Source of the DNA: Calamus simplicifolius
Taxonomy: Eukaryota > Streptophyta > Magnoliopsida > Arecales > Arecaceae
Direction of reading: 5' to 3'
DNA length: 64,000 nt
Assembly (NCBI GenBank): GCA_900491605.1
Contig: UESW01000112.1
Location: 23,387 to 87,386, forward strand
Shown: one piece after another, positions 43,825-55,089 of the stretch
Numbering within the stretch: position 1 is the first letter of the stretch
Layout: each line of letters begins with the position of its first letter
The notes under the pieces: generated by a model
What the model saw: only the letters and a program-made list of their open reading frames with translations
The model's database searches: none
What the model was told of the DNA's origin: nothing
Position numbers and translations under genes: made by a program

Positions 43825-46800
43825 TTGATCACTTTGCATGAGTGTCTTGCGGTCAAAAGATTAAAACGTAAGTGGTATCTTGATAGCGGCTGCTCAAGGC
43901 ACATGACGGATGACAAGGATCAATTCATCACCCTTGAAGATAAAAGAGGAGTTGTTATATTTGGAGACAATGGAAAAGGCCAGATTATGGGATTTGGTAA
44001 AATTTAAATAACTCCATCCACTTTTATTAAAAATATTTTATATATAGATGGCTTAAAACATAATTTAATTAGTATTAGTCAATTGTGTGATAAAGGTTTC
44101 AAAGTTTCATTTGAAGCTTCTATCTGCACTATTTTTAATCCCATTAACAATAGCATTATATTTACTAGAAATAGAAATGACAATGTATACTTAATTGATT
44201 TAGATAATTTGTCTACTAGTAATCATTGTTTAGTTACTGATAATGCTAATGTTAATGAGATCGGATGGTTGTGGCATCGTAGATTAGGTTATCAAGCATA
44301 CACTTGATTTCAAAATTAATTAGAATGGATTTAGTTAAAGGCTTCCAAAGTTAGATTTTGAAAATAACAGAATCTGTGAAGCATGTCAATTTGGAAAACA
44401 AACTAGAAACTCTTTCAAACCTAAAAATGTTGTTTCTACTTCTAGGCCACTAGAGCTACTTCACATCGACCTTTTTGGACCTACTAGAACCACTAGTCTA
44501 GAAGGAAAAAAATATGATCTTGTGATAGTAGATGATTATTCTAGATTCACTTGGGTATTATTTTTGGCTGATAAGGATGAGACTTTCTCGATATTTCTGA
44601 AATTCTTCAAGAAAGTCACTAATGAAAAACAACACCATAGTGTCTCTTAGAAGTGATCATGGCATAGAATTTAAAAATTATTTATTAGAAAATTTCTGCA
44701 TTAGACATGGCATTCATTATAATTTTTCTGCACCTAGAACACCACAAAAAATAGAGTTGTAGAAAGAAAGAATAGAACTTTAGAAGACATGGCCCGTACC
44801 ATACTATGTGAAAGCCAACTCCCAAAATATTTTTAGGCCCCAAAATACTTTTAGGCGGAAGCTATAAACACAACATGTTACATCTTAATAGAGCCCTAAT
44901 TAGGCAATTCTTAAGAAAACTCCTTATGAACTATGGAATGATAGAAAACCTAACATTAGTTATTTTCATGCATTTGGTTGTAGATATTTTATTCATAATA
45001 ATGATAAAGATAATCTTGAAAAATTTGATGCAAAATCTGATGAAGGCATATTTTTAGGATATTCAACAACTAGTAAAGCCTATAGAGTATTTAACAAAAG
45101 AAACTTAATTGTAGAAGAATCTATTCATGTAGTTTTTGATGAATCTTTAGCATCAAGTTCAGAAAAGATTGATGATGAGGAAGATACAATTATACTAGAA
45201 AGAGGTATTAAAAAATTAAATATAGATATATCTTCAGATCATGAACAAGAAGCTAAAGATGATGATTCTCCCAGGGTTGATGTTATTGATACTACTCGTA
45301 ATGATACAGATCTTCCTAGAAATTAAAGATATGTCTATGGACATCCAAAGGAATTGATTATAGGTGATCCATCTCAAGGAGTAAGAACTAGATCATCTAT
45401 GAGAAAGATCAATAATCATCTTGCATTTGTATCTTAAGTTGAACCTAAAACTATTGAAGAAGCTGAAAAAGATAGTAATTGGATGCTAGCTATGCAAGAG
45501 GAATTAAATCAATTTACTAGAAATAATGTATGGTCCTTAGTTGATAGACCTAAGGGTCACTCAGTAATAGGATCTAAATGGGTATTTAGAAATAAATTAG
45601 ATAAAAATGATAGTAATTTTAAATAAAGCTAGATTAATTGCAAAAGGATATAATCAAGAAGAAGGAATTGATTTTGATGAAACTTTTGCACATGTAGCTA
45701 GATTAGAGGCAATTAGATTATTACTTGCATTTGCATGTCATATGAATATCAATTTATTTCAAATGGATGTTAAGAGTGCATTTTTAAATGGTTTTATAAA
45801 TGAGAAAGTTTTTGTAGAACAACCACCTAGTTTTGAAGATCATGAATTTTTAAATCATGTTTTTAAATTACACAAAGCACTATATGGTTTAAAACAGGCA
45901 CCTAGAGCTTGGTATGATAGGTTAAGCAAATTTCTAATTGAAAATAATTTTTCTAAAGGAAATGTTGATAAAACCCTATTCTTGAAAAAAAAGATAAAGA
46001 TTTATTAGTAGTACAAATATATGTAGATGATATTATATTCGGTGCTACTAACAATCTTTTGTGTCAAGAATTTGCTAAGTTAATGCAGGGTGAATTCGAA
46101 ATGAGCATGATGGGAGAACTCAATTTCTTCCTAGGACTACAAATCAAACAAAGCAAAGAGGGATTTTCATCAACCAAACAAAGTACACAAAGAAAATTCT
46201 CAAGAAATTTGGAATGGAATCAATCAAACCCCTTAGAACACCTATGAGTCCTTCATGCAAATTAGACAAAGATGAAGATGGTAAGAAAGTTGATCAAAAG
46301 CATTATAGAGGTATGATCGAATCTCTATTTTACTTAACTGCAAGTAGACCTGATAACATGTTTGCTGTTTGTCTATGTGCTAGATTTCAATCTGAACCTA
46401 AAGAATCTCATTTAATTGCTATAAAAAGAATACTAAGATATCTAAGTGGAACTAAAAATATAGGATTATGGTATTCTAGAGACTCAACATTAAATTTGAT
46501 TGCTTATTCTGATTCTGATTATGCTGGTTGTAAATTAGATAGAAAGAGTGCAAGTAGTGCATGTCAATTTTTAGGAAGTAACTTAATCTATTGGTTTAGC
46601 AAAAAGTAAAATTCAGTTGCATTATCTACTGCTGAAGCTGAATATGTTGCAGCTGAAAGTTGCTGTGCTCAAATCCTTTGGATTAAGCGACAACTTGAAG
46701 ATTATGGCATAACACTTGATAAAACTCCTATTAAATGTAATAATATAAGTGCAATAAACTTAACTAAAATTCCTATACAATATTCAAGAACTAAACATAT

Positions 46801-46966
46801 TGAAATTAGATATCACTTTATTAGAGAACATGTAGCTAATAGTGACATTTGTCTTGATTATGTTTGTACTGAAGAACAATTAGCAGACATATTTACAAAA
46901 CCCTTGAGTGAAGAAAGATTTTGTTATTTTAGAGGAGAGTTAGGGATTTGTGACCCTTTGGAATGA
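43825..46966 (+). pseudogene. Copia-3 pol: protease, integrase, RT, RNase H; many stops
   Basis: Protease motif WYLDSGCSRHMT (about 43875). Integrase zinc region (WLWHRRLG ... CEACQFGK) and core with LLHIDLFGP, SLRSDHGIEF and the glutamate region near 44760, where stops and a shift break the frame. RT has MDVKSAFLNGFINEKVF (45763) and the catalytic IYVDDIIFG (about 46018). RNase H has YSDSDYAGCKLDRKS and STAEAEYVAAESCCAQ (46628), followed by DYVCTEEQLADIFTKPL and the stop at 46966. Only fragments of up to about 133 codons remain open, so this copy is more decayed than Copia-2. Confidence 0.9.
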
Positions 46967-47164
46967 TTTTGAAACCCCTAAGGAATGATTATCTAGAATT
47001 TAATCAATTTCTTAAAATTTCTCTCATGATTTTAAAGAAAAATTTTCAAGATATTTGAATCATTTGATTTGCTACATTCCAAAGTTTTTATCCAAAATTT
47101 ATTAATTTTATTTTGATAAGTTTCAGATGTTTGAAACTCTCTTATTTTTTTCTGAAACTGTCAG

Positions 47165-47390
47165 TGGAGTCGACACCTTAATTTGTGAAGTCGAAACCTT
47201 ATCTGTGTCGCTCACAGTCTGAGACCTTAGAGCTGACACCCACCTTAGTGGAGCCAACTCTAGTTCAAGCACTGACTGTGTTAGCGACCTGGAGCCGACA
47301 CCTCGCTTTGCGAGAGTTGCCTCCAAGTGGTCCCAGGTTGACTTATCTAGGGCAGAGCCGACTCCTCATTCATTTCAATCGACTCCTAAC
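47165..47390. repeat. Second cluster of GAGTCGACACC-type motifs upstream of the env-like ORF
   Basis: Motifs such as GGAGTCGACACC, GAGCTGACACC, GGAGCCGACACC and GAGCCGACTCC recur over about 220 bp, matching the type clustered in the 5' LTR. The position immediately upstream of the third ORF suggests an internal control region for its transcription, or a transposed copy of LTR sequence. Confidence 0.55.
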
Positions 47391-47458
47391 CCCTCCAAAC
47401 TCTCTCCAACTCTTCTCAAAACCCAAAATCCCTCAAATTAACCACTCCTTAGCTCTCA

Positions 47459-48843
47459 ATGGCACCCAAACGTAGGGGATCTGTGTTTGGTGGAGCGGTG
47501 ATGACTAGGAAACGGACAGTGAGGCGTTCGACGAGACAACCTTCACCAAGTTCTTTGTCTTCTTCCTCGTCATCCACATCGAGCGCTGTTCCAAGCCCCT
47601 CCTCACCTCAAATCAACACTCTAGCAGGCCGAGTCATCACTATGGGCAGGAAGGTAGACTTTCATTTCTTTGAGGAAGAAGGTTTCACCATTGGATGGCA
47701 GTTGATAGAATTAGGTTGGGATAAGGTATGCTTCCTTGATTTACCTACTTATCCAGCCTTAGTCAAGGAATTTTATTTCAATCTGTTTAGAGGAGATGGA
47801 GGAATAGTTAGTTCAGTAAGAGGAAAAAGGATTCATATAACTTCAGAAATCTTAGGAAACCTTTTAGGGATTCCTGTTACTGGGCTTGCTGGAAGCATTC
47901 ACAGTGAAAGGTCAAATGCTCTATCAAGGATGCTAGGAAGAAAAGTTACTAAATTTGAAGAGATTAGGGCAAACCAATTGCCTCTTGAGTTGAGATTATT
48001 TCATAATATATGTGGAAGGATTTTATTTCCCAAGATCGGCAGGTTTGAGTATGTCTCAGAGTGAGACATTGTAATTATGGATAGTGTTTTGACTGGTCAG
48101 TGAATTAATTTGGCTGGTATGATGGTCTGGTATATGGCTGAAGCCAGGAATAAGAAAAGATCTACTTTACCCTATGGTATGATATTGACTTTAGCATTTA
48201 AGAGTCAGGGTATTATTATTTCTGAAAATGAACCCAAAAAGAATTTAAGGCACACAGATTACTATAGTTTAGCAACTGTGCATAGAATGAGATTTGTGAA
48301 AAAGGATGGAATTTGGGAAAGGAAAAGTCTCTTGGATGAAAGAGCTACTGAAGTTGGAACTACATCACCTGGACCCTCTGTGAGACATATTTCGCCAGGA
48401 CCTAGTAGCCCTGCACCTTCAGCAGCTCCTGCACCTGTTTCAAGTTCATTGTTCAAGCTTCTACCAGTTTTTCTGATACTCAAATGGAACAATTGAAATC
48501 CTTACTTTTGAATCACAAGGAAGAGATGAAAACTGAAATCAACAATAGTTTGATGAATTTAAGAGAAATGTTTTATTCTTTGGATGAGAGAGTAAACAAA
48601 ATTGAGTCAATCCTTGGATCCACCTCAGAAGCATTAAAGAATGATCTCAAGAACATTTTTAAGGAATTTAAAGATATTGTAGGAGATTCTGAGACTTATT
48701 CCAAATGCAATGCAGAGCTTCAAGACAAAATTGTTACTGCATATGGATTTATTGATAGAAGACTGAAGGAATTTGTTAGAACTCAAAGTGAAGGAATGAA
48801 AAAAATTGTAGAAGAATTGCAAAGGCTTCTTAGAAATCATTAA
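47459..48843 (+). pseudogene. Copia-3 third ORF (env-like / plant-transposon-protein type), interrupted
   Basis: Starts ATGGCACCCAAACG with a basic N-terminus (MAPKRRGSVFGG, RKRTVRRSTRQ) and a Ser-rich stretch. Next comes a globular region with VDFHFFEEEGFTIGWQ, VKEFYFNLFR and ITSEILGNLLGIPVTG, typical of the domain found downstream of pol in SIRE-like elements (called putative plant transposon protein). In-frame stops at 48062 and about 48101 interrupt it before MVWYMAEARNKKRSTLPYG. A Pro/Ser-rich linker follows. After a frame change near 48460 the C-terminal 115 residues form a coiled coil (EEMKTEINNSLMNLREMF). No membrane segment or signal peptide is obvious, so an envelope role is not supported. 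Confidence 0.75.
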
Positions 48844-49374
48844 ACATTGCATTTTGATACTTTTTGATGTAATTTCTTTTGATGTTATGAAATTTCTTTT
48901 GATGAAATGAAGTTACTTTTAATGTGATGAAGTTTGATGAAATGAAGTTCTATTTGATATATAATGTTTACTCTTTATTAAATGAAATGTTGAACTTTGG
49001 ATGATGAAATGAAATTTGATTGTTCTTTTAAACTTGAATCTTTTCTAAAACCTTTTTGTTGATTACAAAAAAGAGGGAGAGAAGATTGTATATGCATTGG
49101 AACAAATAAGCTTAATTAATTAATTAGTATCAAGTAGTTTCGATGAGATAAGTTTAATGAGTATCAAGGTTAATAAGTATTAAGCTTTAAATGCACTTAA
49201 TTTGATATGCTCATTAAGTCTTAATGATAAAGGGAGAGAAGATGTTAAATTGAGTATCATAGGGGGAGCTACCTCATTCAGGGGGAGTTTAACTATAAGA
49301 ACTTAAAATTGAGAAATTTGATTTGCAACTCATATTGTTTAATCATGCATATACTCTATGTTTTTGTCATCATC

Positions 49375-49388
49375 AAAAATGGGGAGAT
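49375..49388 (+). promoter_or_regulatory. Copia-3 polypurine tract
   Basis: AAAAATGGGGAGAT lies immediately before the 3' LTR start and would prime plus-strand synthesis. Confidence 0.85.
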
Positions 49389-50378
49389 TGTTGACCCAAT
49401 TATTGATTTTGATGATTAACAAAAGACATGGGTATATTCATTATGTTTCTAACAAATTTAATAAGTGTTTCAAGGATTAAAAATGTTTAATCAATCAAAA
49501 GGTGTAAGGAAATGAGTTTTGAATCAAAATTGAAAAGAAAAGAGAGGGGAGAATAGAATGGAAAAAGAGAGAAAAATAAAAAAAAAGAGAAATATTTTGT
49601 GAAAAATCCAAAATCTTGAGAGAGAAATCAAAAGGAAAGACTCATAGCTTACATCCATCAATCCAAGAGAGTCCAAAAGAGAAATCCAAAGCATTCAAGT
49701 TCAAAATCGAAGGATTTTCCAAGTTAAGAAAAGAAAGCAAAAGCCCTATTTTTTCCCCAACTTCTCAACTGCAATTTTTGTGAAGAATCTGAGCTAAGGC
49801 ATGATTCAACATTTCAAAGGAGAAGAAGAGAAGAAGTAAAGAAGAAAAGCTTAAATAAAATTCACTTCAAACAGGCTTTTCTTACCCTTGTTTATTTAAT
49901 TGAGTATTTGCTCACTTAAGGAGCTGTCTTGTATTGTAAACTCTATTTTTTATTGTTGTTGGCTAATTCAATCAGGGGATTGAATTAGTGGAGGTAGTAT
50001 ACCTCGGGGCAAGCTAAGGTTAGCTTGTGGTTGGGTTTTGTGCTGGTGAGCCCGAAAAAACCAGCTGGGTTCGTTGTGACCCTGGGAAAATAATAAGTTT
50101 GAGTTGTGAGCATGTAAAACAACTCGACTGTAATCAAGTGGATTATAGTGTGGGCCCAAGTGAAGCTTGAGAGTGGACGTAGGTGTTGGATACACTGAAC
50201 CACTATAAAATCTTTGTGTTTGCCGTGCTTTATCTTTGTCTTTATTTTATTTATTTGTGCTTCGCATTTATCTATTCATTGCACTCAACCACTTTCAAAT
50301 CAGGCACATAGCTTTAAAGTGTTAAACTTTTTAAAGAACCCAATTCACCCCCCTCTTGGGTTGCCATCTGGGCCAACA
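49389..50378 (+). repeat. Copia-3 3' LTR with 612 bp deletion
   Basis: It aligns with the 5' LTR except that 40660-41271 is absent. The 9 bp phrase TTGAAAAGA flanks the missing piece (40660 and 41272), and a single copy is left at about 49530 here, the mark of a deletion between short direct repeats after insertion. Confidence 0.92.
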
Positions 50379-50383
50379 GAGGA

Positions 50384-50640
50384 GCCTGCACTAATATATT
50401 ATGATAGCACATCTGCTTTACTATATATAACGGATCCCAAGCATCATGATAGGATCAAATACATTGATATCCAATACGTTGATATCATTTATCACTGTAT
50501 TTGGGCTATGCTTACATAAGGTAAAGTGGTCCTAAAGCATATCTCTACTAGCAATGTAATGGCTAATCTATTGACTAAACTCATTGCCAGAGATGGTTTT
50601 CTCTCCAATATTTGGAGTGTGGGGCATCATCGAATTTAGA
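50384..50640 (+). pseudogene. Copia-4 relic, right part (RNase H end)
   Basis: It continues the frame left at 40518: PALIYYDSTSALLYITDPKH, then HHDRIKYIDIQY and, after a stop, HISTSNVMANLLTK and FLSNIWSV. These are the typical end motifs of Copia RNase H. Confidence 0.85.
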
Positions 50641-51204
50641 CAAGTATGAAAATTTTTCTGGTTGACATTATTATTATAAAAATATATTCCTAATTTCCTA
50701 CTTTGCTTTGTTCTTAGAATGATGGTTAATAGACATCTTTATGTTAAATATGTCACTAAGCTTGAATCAACCCACTCATACATGTGATTTATCTTGGTGA
50801 GACATTTATATATTTGGAGCCTAAAAGGCAAGTAAAATATTGCATTGATTCCATATGTTTCCTTAGTTAGAGCTAAGATGAAACTTGTATGAAAGTCAAT
50901 CATATATAAGGAATCCCTGCTACTCTATGAAGCCTATATAGAGCAGAATATGAGTTTTCAGACAGGCAATATTAGAGTAAGTAGATTGGAGAATTCAAGC
51001 TAGGCACTTTTATTGATATAATGCTTGTTGAGTGACTAGGCTAAGATTCATATGGTTTTCTTTTATTCTTAAACTATTACACTCCTATTTTTTTCGGTAT
51101 GATGCCTAGCATTTGTGTCATATCATATTATTTGAGGTGATTTTAAAACGTCAACAATCTATAATGATTTTAAAACATCAACAATCTATAATGAAAGGCA
51201 CAAC
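50641..51204. other. Intergenic, nothing recognised except a 27 bp tandem duplication
   Basis: AT-rich. The phrase TGATTTTAAAACRTCAACAA with its following TCTATAA is present twice in tandem near 51138-51192. No coding frame is seen. Confidence 0.6.
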
Positions 51205-51207
51205 TTA

Positions 51208-51440
51208 GATGGCCAAGTCGGGTCCTACCTGGAAGGCCAGCTGGGGGTGCAGCCCGAGTAGCCGAGTCAGGATCCCACTCGGGAGGTTGGTTGGAAGTGC
51301 AGCCCAGATGACCAAGTTGGAGTCCTATCTGGAATGCTGGTTGCAAGCACAGCATGGGTGGCCAAGTTGGGTCCCACCCAGGAGGCCAGCTGGGGGCGTA
51401 GCCTGGATGGTCGAGCTAGATCCCACCTAGGAGGCCAGCA
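51208..51440. repeat. Minisatellite, about 50 bp unit, left block
   Basis: Almost five imperfect units with the phrases TGGCCAAGTYGGGTCCYACC, GGAGGCCAGCTGG and GYGCAGCCYRGRTG follow one another. The same unit type recurs at 52864-53620 on the other side of the coiled-coil ORF. Confidence 0.8.
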
Positions 51441-51529
51441 AATGGGTCTACTGGCCCCGAGTACCCCCAGGTGTCGATCTTGGTGCTGAAGAGTGGTTGT
51501 CTGGTGGAGCGGTTGTTGGGGGCGTGCTT

Positions 51530-52357
51530 TCTTGCCGCACCACCGAGAGGAGTTCCACCAGCAGAGTATCCTGAAGGTCCTGGATGCCCTCCATACTTCA
51601 TTACTTCGGGTAAGTGGTTTTGTTCATCTTATTTTGAATTCATTTTCCTTTATGATGTTGCATTCTGACTTGTCTCCTTGTCATGCAGGTGGTGTGCAGC
51701 ACTTTCACCCTAAAGGATGCCTGCTATCGGACCGCCATCTCGTACGGCCTCGCCCGAAGGGAGGCTACCATTGTCCGAGCGCGAATCGAGGAGGTGGCCA
51801 AGGAGCTGGCATCTATCCGAGCCCAGGAGGCAATTAATGATGGCCGATGAGCTCGGGAAGCCAAGGAGGCAAGCCGCAAGGCAGAGGTGCAATTCGCGAA
51901 GGCAGAGAGGGAGGCCTGGGCTGAAGCTGAGTGTGCGCGGATCGCTGAGGCAAAGCTGGCAGACACTGTGGCAAGGTTGACTAACACCAAATTCCAGATG
52001 AAGGTGGACAACCTGAAGGCAAACGAGGCAGAGGCTTGCACCCAAGAGGCAGCAAAGAAGGACCAATGCTCTGAAGAGAGAGCCACAAAGGCTGAGGCGA
52101 AGGCTCGGGCCTCTCAAGAAGAAGCCGTCGAAGCCATGGAGCGATACAAGGGCTTCGCAAATTTTGCTGACAAGGTGGCGAAGGCAATCGATGATGCATT
52201 CCTTAAGGGGTTCAAGGAGTGCAAATATAAAGTCACCCAGATCTTCAACATCGCTGGCCTCTATGACATCAATGCCGGAGATCTGATGGAGTCAACGGAG
52301 GAGTCGGCAAAGGAAGAAGCTATGGGCGACAATGACTCCGCACCCACCGAGCCATAA
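51530..52357 (+). pseudogene. Coiled-coil gene of plant retroelement type, one intron, internal stop
   Basis: An exon ending at about 51608 is followed by a GTAAGT...TGCAG intron (51609-51688) and a long exon to TAA at 52357. The long exon reads DACYRTAISYGLARREATI, then EEVAKELASIRAQEA. After an in-frame TGA at 51848 it continues as an Ala/Glu/Lys-rich coiled coil (EREAWAEAECARIAEAKLAD, ARASQEEAVEAMERYKG), and ends with AIDDAFLKGFKECKYKVTQ. This layout, a long coiled coil followed by a short conserved C-terminal helix region, is common in proteins carried by non-autonomous gypsy-type plant elements. I infer that origin and did not find LTRs. The readable part from 51887 has no ATG. Confidence 0.5.
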
Positions 52358-52863
52358 AGCTTTTATATTTTGTTTTTGTACTTCATTTTGAATTTCTTTT
52401 GTAATCTGACTATGGTCGGTCTCTTTGCAATGTACTCAGACATCAATGAAAAGAAATTTTTTCTAAGTGTTGCATACCTTACTTTGTAATGGTTTTGCTT
52501 TCTTGTGTACTAGATACTTAGTATTTTGCAGTTGTGTTGGCTTCGGCCTTCTACCCCTTCACGTTGAGGCAGTATTTTCTTCCTCCTATGGCTTATGGAG
52601 TTAACAGCTTAAGCTTGCCTTACACGAGTCCACGGGCGCAGCAACAGCCAAGCACTCCGGGAGAACCATTGGGCAAAGTTGAAGGTAGTGTTGCTTGTCC
52701 TTCGATGGGAAATGGATCGAGTTCTTTGGGCTCGTCAAGGGCAGCTGACAGTCTTTTTCCTGTGAATTGAGTTAAGGTTTTACTCAATTGATTGTTGGAA
52801 TCTTACCCGATGATCACTAGGGTATTGCTTGAGCGATTGTTGAGTGATGACTCAAGGCTACTG

Positions 52864-53620
52864 AGGCCGACTGGAAGTGCAGCCCAGGTGGCTGAGTCAA
52901 GGTCTTACCTAAGAAGCTGGTTGGAAGCGCAGCCTGGGTGACCGAGTCGAAGTCCTAACCGGAAGGCTAGTTGGCTAGCCGCTAAGGTAGAATTGGGGCC
53001 ATTGAAGCAGACTGAAAGCATAGCCCGGTTGACCAAGTTGGAGTCCTACCTGGGAGGCTAGCTGAAAGCGTAGCCCAAGTGGTTGAGTTGAAGTCCTACC
53101 AAGGAGCCTGGCTGGTTGGCCGCTGAGGCAAACTTGGGGCTGCTGAGGCAGACTGGAAGCGCAGCCCAAGTGGCTGAGTCAGAGTTCTACCCGAGAGGCT
53201 GGTTGGAAGAACAGCCTGCATGGCCGAGTAGGGATCCTACCCAAAAGGCTGGCTGAAAGCACATCCCGAGTAGCCGAGTCAGAGTCCTACCCGAGAGCCT
53301 GGCTGGAAGCGCAACTCAGGTGGCTGATTCAAAATCCTACTTGGGAGTCTGGCTAGCCCCTAAGGCAGATTGGAAGCGCAGCTCGGGTGGCCAAGTCGAA
53401 GGCTGAGTGAAAGCACAACCTAGGTGGTCGAGTCGGAGTCCTATCCGGAAGGCTGGCTGGCCAACCGCTGAGGCAGACTTTGGGTTGCTGATGCAGACTA
53501 GAAGCACAGCCCGAGTGGCCGAGTCAGAGTCTTATTCGGGAAGTTTGTTGGAAGCGCAGCCCGGGTGGCCGAATTGGTGTCCTACCCGGGAGGCTGGCTG
53601 GAAGACTGCTGAAGATAATC
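52864..53620. repeat. Minisatellite, about 50 bp unit, right block
   Basis: Fifteen or so imperfect units carry GGAAGCGCAGCCCGGGTGGC, CGAGTCGGAGTCCTACCCGG and AGGCTGGCTGG phrases. Some units are enlarged by GGCCGCTGAGGCAGACTTGG. Beyond 53620 the unit degrades into a shorter motif (GACCGACTCGAGGGCTRCYGAGA, about 53620-53745, roughly 23-24 bp). Frames here are repeat artefacts. Confidence 0.8.
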
Positions 53621-53987
53621 CGAGAGTTGCTGAGATCGGCTCGAGGGCTACTTAGACCGATACGAGGGCTGCTAAGACCGACTTGAGGACTGCTGAGATT
53701 GACCCAAGGACTATTGAGACCGACTCGAGGGCTACCGAGACTGACCCGGAGCGTTCGATGACTGTGAGTCAGAAGGTTGACGTCTCCGATTGAGTCAAGC
53801 AGACTAATCCGACCCGGGGTCGGGAAAAGGGCATCCAATGACTGTGGGCCAGCTGGAAAGATGGTACATCAAGCAGTTTTCATATTTAATTTTTCTTTTT
53901 GCAAATAGTTTAAAGAAATAAAATATTTGTCCACTTTGATTTTTTATCATCTTGATAGGAGTACGATATTTATATCATTGCATAGAT

Positions 53988-54627
53988 ATGCCTTTGAGAG
54001 AATTTGATATGGAACCATCCATTTAGGATCATTAATACTAAAGATGGCGATGCTGAGATCACAACTTCTACTTGTAACTTAGTGATTTTAATACAATAGA
54101 TCATCCCTACCTATAGAATCTATGAGAAATTTGTAATAATTTTTAACAGCTTGTATTCTTAGGATCAAGTTAATTTCCTAGGATCAAGCTGTTCAAATTA
54201 AAATATGCCATAAATCATGGGATCTACATAGCCATGATAATTGGATATGCCTAGTAAATCATGGGATCTGCCTAGTCAGTTTCCTTTTTTTCTTAGTAGC
54301 TACAATGATATGCCTTTGAGAGCATTTGATATGGAGCCATCCATTTAGGATCATTAATACTAAAGATGGCGATGATGAGATCACAACTTCTAAATGTAAC
54401 TTAGTGATTTTAATACAATAGATCATCCCTACCTATAGAATCTATGAGAAATTTTGTAACAATTTTTAACAGCTTGTATTCCTAGGATCAGGTTGATTTC
54501 CTACGATCAAGCTGTTCTAATTAAAATATTTCATAAATCATAGAATCTACATAGTCATGATCATGGGATATGCCTAGTAAATCATGGGATCTGCCTAGTC
54601 AATTTCCTTTTTTCTTAGTAGCTACAT
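53988..54627. repeat. Tandem duplication of about 320 bp upstream of cystatin C
   Basis: ATGCCTTTGAGAGMATTTGA ... TTTCTTAGTAGCTACA occurs twice, at 53988-54309 and 54310-54627, with small differences. Part of it (TGTAACTTAGTGATTTT ... ATAGATCATCCCTAYCTATAGAATC) also lies upstream of cystatin A at about 29798-29852, so it is ancestral cystatin-unit upstream DNA. Confidence 0.85.
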
Positions 54628-54755
54628 TTCGTATATAGCTAAAATTTTATACATTATATAAAAAAAATGAAAAAAATCTATTCTTTAATTTTTGTTAGAA
54701 TTATCTTCTGTTTCTAATTTTGTTCTAAAACTTATACCATATAGAATCTGGGTCC

Positions 54756-54758
<3 letters not shown>

Positions 54759-54786
<28 letters not shown>
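54759..54786. repeat. (AT)14 microsatellite
   Basis: A pure AT dinucleotide run of 28 bp, about 300 bp upstream of cystatin C. Confidence 0.95.
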
Positions 54787-55009
54787 GCTAAACATGCTAT
54801 TTTTCATTTACCTTAAAATCCTCCCTGATTAACAATCTTTAATTCATGCAAAATTATATCTGACAAATAACTACTTACTTATAAAAAGAGACGTACGGCA
54901 CTGTGACTTGTTACTTCCCGATTATTGCTGGAGTTACGCCTCCAAATCCTCCCTCATTAACCATATTTGATTCATGGGGTCTCAACACCTTCTCCACCCC
55001 ATTCATCAC

Positions 55010-55017
55010 TATAAAAA
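55010..55017 (+). promoter_or_regulatory. TATA box of cystatin copy C
   Basis: TATAAAAA lies 80 bp upstream of the ATG. The surrounding ACTATAAAAAGCTCCCCTCC corresponds to the region around TATAAAAG in copy B and CATAAAAG in copy A. Confidence 0.7.
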
Positions 55018-55089
55018 GCTCCCCTCCACGCACTCTTATCCTCATGCCCCCCATCTCATTGCAGCAGAAGAAAATCAACAGTAATCGCA

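Larger units (their letters stand above)
40519..50378 (+). mobile_element. Copia-3: SIRE/Maximus-like Copia element with an extra env-like ORF, defective
   Basis: LTRs 40519-42121 and 49389-50378 start TGTTGACCCAATTATTG and end GGGCCAACA. The target duplication GAGGA is at 40514-40518 and 50379-50383. The primer-binding site TGGTATCAGAGC (42124-42135) matches initiator tRNA-Met. Gag, a coiled-coil Gag tail, protease, integrase, RT and RNase H run to 46966. They are followed by a separate ORF region (47459-48843) and the polypurine tract AAAAATGGGGAGAT (49375-49388). The long element, long LTR and third ORF fit the SIRE/Maximus lineage. Stops throughout show that it is dead. It sits inside the older Copia-4 relic. 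Confidence 0.93.

Noticed and set aside
47459..48843. True envelope gene in Copia-3
   Set aside because: No signal peptide or transmembrane helix is visible. The features fit the plant-transposon-protein plus coiled-coil ORF of SIRE-like elements, so only the neutral label env-like is used.
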